A DNA stretch of 64,000 nt, from NCBI GenBank assembly GCA_900188465.1, contig FZPE01000004.1, forward strand, positions 62,001-126,000, read 5' to 3'. The position numbers and the translations under genes were made by a program. Every line of letters begins with the position of its first letter. Within the stretch, counting starts at the first letter, position 1. Source of the DNA: Micrococcales bacterium KH10. Its GTDB lineage: Bacteria > Actinomycetota > Actinomycetes > Actinomycetales > Cellulomonadaceae. Of this stretch, positions 62,015-64,000 are shown piece after piece. The notes under the pieces are model-generated. The model was given only the letters and a program-made list of their open reading frames with translations, was not told where the DNA came from and made no database searches.

Positions 62015-62452
62015 TCAGTTGTAGCCGGGGTCGATCGCGTCGGGATCCTCGCCCAATAGTTGGGCGACTTGTTCGACGAGCACCGCACGCACCACTTCAA
62101 GTACCTCGTCACAATCCTCACAGCGGTTCTCGATGGGCTTGCGATACAGCACAATGCGAGCCGGATGCCCGACTTGGGCAGGGAAGAGACGAGCGAGCGG
62201 CACGCCGCCGCCTTCCCATGGCGCCGGGTCCGATGCCGGCACGTCCTCGACCGCGAACTCGGTGTGTCGTAGTTTCTTCTCCCAACGGGCCTCGATGCGC
62301 TGCACGATGGAGAGCACCAGATCGTCGAATCGTTCTGATCTGGTTCGGTAGGCGGGTGTCGTTGCTGGGATGAGGAGCCCGCGCATGCCTCGTCCGCGTC
62401 GATCGCGACGAGAGGTTCGTATGAACTCGGAGTGTGGGACGGGGCGGGACAT
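62015..62452 (-). CDS. Zincin-like metallopeptidase-family protein, without a canonical HExxH
   Basis: A 145-residue protein of the actinobacterial branch usually annotated as metallopeptidase family. Conserved pieces are RSERFDDLVLSIVQRIEARW, FAVEDVPASDPAPWE, ARIVLYRKPIE and VRAVLVEQVAQLLG followed by DPDAIDPGY. In the place of HExxH there is VEQVA, so peptidase activity is doubtful. It lies between the DUF5719 gene and the DUF3499 gene and points the opposite way. Function unknown. Confidence 0.85.
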   Translation of the reverse strand: MSRPVPHSEFIRTSRRDRRGRGMRGLLIPATTPAYRTRSERFDDLVLSIVQRIEARWEKKLRHTEFAVEDVPASDPAPWEGGGVPLARLFPAQVGHPARIVLYRKPIENRCEDCDEVLEVVRAVLVEQVAQLLGEDPDAIDPGYN

Positions 62453-62559
62453 GAACTTATCGTAGACGCGTTCATGCTTGTGAGCGGTCCTGGGCGAGAT
62501 GCCCGATTGTCGGCGTGTGCACCACTGCCATCGCGACCGGTCGCAGTACGGTCAGTGAT

Positions 62560-62955
62560 GTGATCGTGACTCGGCCGTGTTCTAGGTCTGCCTGCGGCAG
62601 ACCAGCTGTAGCAACGTTGACGTATGTCTATGCTGATTCGACAGCCGTGCTCGGCCCGTTAGCGATGCACGCTGAACCGCATAGTTATGACCTGTGCGCG
62701 CAGCACGCTGAGCGATTGACGGCGCCGCGGGGCTGGGAGGTCGTGCGGCTTGCGCTGCCTGAGCAGCCGGAGCCAAGCGTCGACGAGTTAGTGCCCTCCC
62801 ATATGGCACGGCACTCGTCCGATGACCTGACCCGCGTGGTCGAAGCGGTCCGAGAACCCGTCGTACCTCGTCACAAGACGCCAGAACCGGCCGTGCAGAG
62901 TTCGGAGATTTCACGACGAGGCCACCTTCGCATGCTCCGAGGTGACATTGTCTGA
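62560..62955 (+). CDS. DUF3499-family protein
   Basis: About 131 residues. The diagnostic opening TRPCSRSACGRPAVATLTYVYADSTAVLGPLA (quoted in part: CSRSACGRPAVATLTYVYA) and LCAQHAERLTAPRGWEVVRLA are present, with paired cysteines that may bind a metal. The start is uncertain: GTG at 62560 or 62566 gives the usual family length; an in-frame GTG at 62515 would add 15 residues. It overlaps the following small gene. Function unknown; the gene is a conserved neighbour of the zincin-like gene. Confidence 0.83.
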   Translation: MIVTRPCSRSACGRPAVATLTYVYADSTAVLGPLAMHAEPHSYDLCAQHAERLTAPRGWEVVRLALPEQPEPSVDELVPSHMARHSSDDLTRVVEAVREPVVPRHKTPEPAVQSSEISRRGHLRMLRGDIV

Positions 62956-63133
62956 TTCCGCCGAGGTGTTGACTTGTCCGCAGTGCGGTGGACGGGACGT
63001 CACGACGATGCCGCTTCGCCTGACTGACGAGCGAGAGTTCACCTTCATCTCGTGCCACGAGTGTGAATCAAACCGCTGGATTGATGCCTCTGGTGCCGTA
63101 TGGACTCGTGCTGAGGTCTTTGACGCACCTTGA
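62942..63133 (+). CDS. Small zinc-ribbon protein (Trm112-like)
   Basis: A 63-residue protein with CPQCGGRD near residue 12 and CHECESNRW near residue 38, a C-X2-C ... C-X2-C zinc ribbon. It overlaps the DUF3499 gene by 14 bases and is in a different frame, so it is translationally coupled. GTG at 62942 is the likely start. Possibly a nucleic-acid- or protein-binding accessory; no function recognised. Confidence 0.75.
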   Translation: MTLSDSAEVLTCPQCGGRDVTTMPLRLTDEREFTFISCHECESNRWIDASGAVWTRAEVFDAP

Positions 63134-63137
63134 CCGA

Positions 63138-63156
63138 CACGCCTGTGACAGGTGTG
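63138..63156. promoter_or_regulatory. Near-palindromic site upstream of the amidase gene
   Basis: CACGCCTGT (63138-63146) and ACAGGTGTG (63148-63156) form a 9-base inverted repeat with one mismatch and a single-base spacer, centred about 39 bases upstream of the amidase ATG. A candidate operator. Confidence 0.35.
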
Positions 63157-63173
63157 AAAATTGTGATTATTGT

Positions 63174-63179
63174 TACTAT
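63174..63179 (+). promoter_or_regulatory. Extended -10 box for a leaderless amidase transcript
   Basis: TACTAT is preceded by TGT, giving an extended -10 (TGnTACTAT at 63171-63179), and ends six bases before the ATG at 63186. GAGG is only one base from the ATG, too close for a Shine-Dalgarno. Fits a leaderless promoter. Confidence 0.4.
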
Positions 63180-63185
63180 CGAGGC

Positions 63186-64000
63186 ATGCGTAAAGCGGTT
63201 GCTGCTTCCCTCGCCACGGTTCTTTCCATCGGTGCACTGAGTGTGCCAGTGGTGACTCACCACGCCTCGGATCCGACCCCGGTCGACCCGATCCGGCGCA
63301 CCATCGAGCTCACAGGGATCAGCGAGTCAGCACTCGTCGCCCCAGAAGCGCTCGATGCAGTCCCGGTCGGACTGTCGGACGTTGGCTCGGTAGGCCCGCG
63401 CACTGCGCGAGGAGAACTGGCCGCGCTGACCGATCCCATCGAAACCGATGAATTCTTGGTCACCGGTCTGACCTGGGACGCCGCTGACACGGTGGACGTC
63501 ACCGAGGTGGCAGCCCGCGTTCTCGAAGCCGGGCAGTGGTCGCCGTGGACCGAGCTTCCGGTGGCGGAATCCCCGGATCTCGAGGTGGCCAACGACGCCG
63601 AGCTCATGTCTGACGTGAGAGCGGGCACAGAGCCACTGACCACGGTGGGCGCACGGGGTATCCAGCTGCGGGTCTACACCGCCACCGGCTCGTTGCCCAA
63701 CGCATCGCACATCGAATTGATCGATCCAGGTTCGTCACCCGCTGATGAACTGGTTACTCGCGGCGGCTCTAGCGCCGTCGCTCAGGCATCCGACCAGCGA
63801 GATGTACTCAAACCCAAAGTGATCACCCGCGAAGAGTGGGGAGCGAACGAGAAGCTCGGCGGTCCCTGGGACACTCTGTCGAACGGTGTGACCTCGATCT
63901 ATATTCACCACACCGCTGGCACCAACAATTACAACGCCAATCAGGGCCCGGCATTGGTGCGCGGAATCTACTCGTACCACACCCAGTCGATGCGGTGGGC
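63186..64000 (+). CDS. Secreted N-acetylmuramoyl-L-alanine amidase / PGRP-like protein (partial, 3' end outside window)
   Basis: About 271 residues are visible and the frame is still open at the edge. A signal peptide is likely at residues 1-22 (MRKAVAASLATVLSIGALSVP). After a region of about 200 residues typical of actinobacterial secreted PGRP proteins (FLVTGLTWDAADTVDVTEVAAR), the PGRP/amidase_2 fold begins PKVITREEWGANEKLG and shows IYIHHTAGTNNYN, with the zinc-binding His at 241-242. It cleaves the lactyl-alanyl bond of peptidoglycan outside the membrane. Promoter and operator candidates lie just upstream. Confidence 0.9.
   Translation, partial: MRKAVAASLATVLSIGALSVPVVTHHASDPTPVDPIRRTIELTGISESALVAPEALDAVPVGLSDVGSVGPRTARGELAALTDPIETDEFLVTGLTWDAADTVDVTEVAARVLEAGQWSPWTELPVAESPDLEVANDAELMSDVRAGTEPLTTVGARGIQLRVYTATGSLPNASHIELIDPGSSPADELVTRGGSSAVAQASDQRDVLKPKVITREEWGANEKLGGPWDTLSNGVTSIYIHHTAGTNNYNANQGPALVRGIYSYHTQSMRW

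Overview
This window is a stretch of high-G+C Gram-positive (Actinomycetota) chromosome. A WhiB regulator, two LytR-CpsA-Psr (LCP) ligases, GtrA, a TIGR03089-type protein, a DUF5719 protein, a DUF3499 protein and a PGRP amidase sit together around purK/purE in an order typical of actinobacteria. GTG starts and overlapping stop/start pairs are common. I cannot name the genus from sequence alone. No rRNA, tRNA or CRISPR array was seen.

Layout. 1-6618: an MacB-like ABC transporter (permease cut by the window edge) with a NarL-type two-component pair, then a divergent OmpR-type pair. 6566-9089: GtrA, purK, purE. 9161-13369 (minus): a four-gene operon of GT2, DUF2304 protein, and two LCP ligases. 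13443-22805 (plus): a tightly coupled operon of WbpD/WbpE/WbpB-like enzymes for a 2,3-diacetamido uronic acid sugar, a GT4, an ABC exporter and three tandem paralogous glycosyltransferases. 22854-23561: two duplicated small membrane coiled-coil proteins. 23667-29246: two AT3-SGNH O-acyltransferases flanking a UDP-sugar dehydrogenase. 29319-34120: large glycosyltransferase genes of lower G+C, then an inactivated IS3 element. 35461-39132: WecB, WecC and a glycosyltransferase. 39245-41974: a cytidylyltransferase-SDR fusion (CDP-ribitol type) and a TagF-like polyol-phosphate transferase. 41999-47071: three intact sulfotransferase-like genes plus a fourth broken by a single-base frameshift. 47236-49092: a secreted repeat protein. 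49233-56528 (minus): TIGR03089 protein, GT2, a double-headed 1198-residue TagF-like membrane protein, and a pyruvyl transferase. 56741-64000: whiB, a very large membrane glycosyltransferase, DUF5719, a zincin-like protein, DUF3499, a zinc-ribbon protein and a secreted amidase (cut by the window edge).

Taken together the window reads as a cell-wall glycopolymer locus. Nucleotide-sugar enzymes supply acidic acetamido sugars and a CDP-polyol. Many glycosyltransferases and three TagF-type domains build the chain. Acyl-, pyruvyl- and probably sulfo-transferases decorate it. An ABC exporter may move a lipid-linked product, and LCP ligases attach polymer to peptidoglycan. The most unusual part is the cluster of four sulfotransferase-like genes directly beside teichoic-acid-type genes, which suggests a sulfated wall polymer; this is an inference. 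No initiating phosphoglycosyltransferase, Wzx flippase or Wzy polymerase was recognised here, so the locus is not self-sufficient within the window.
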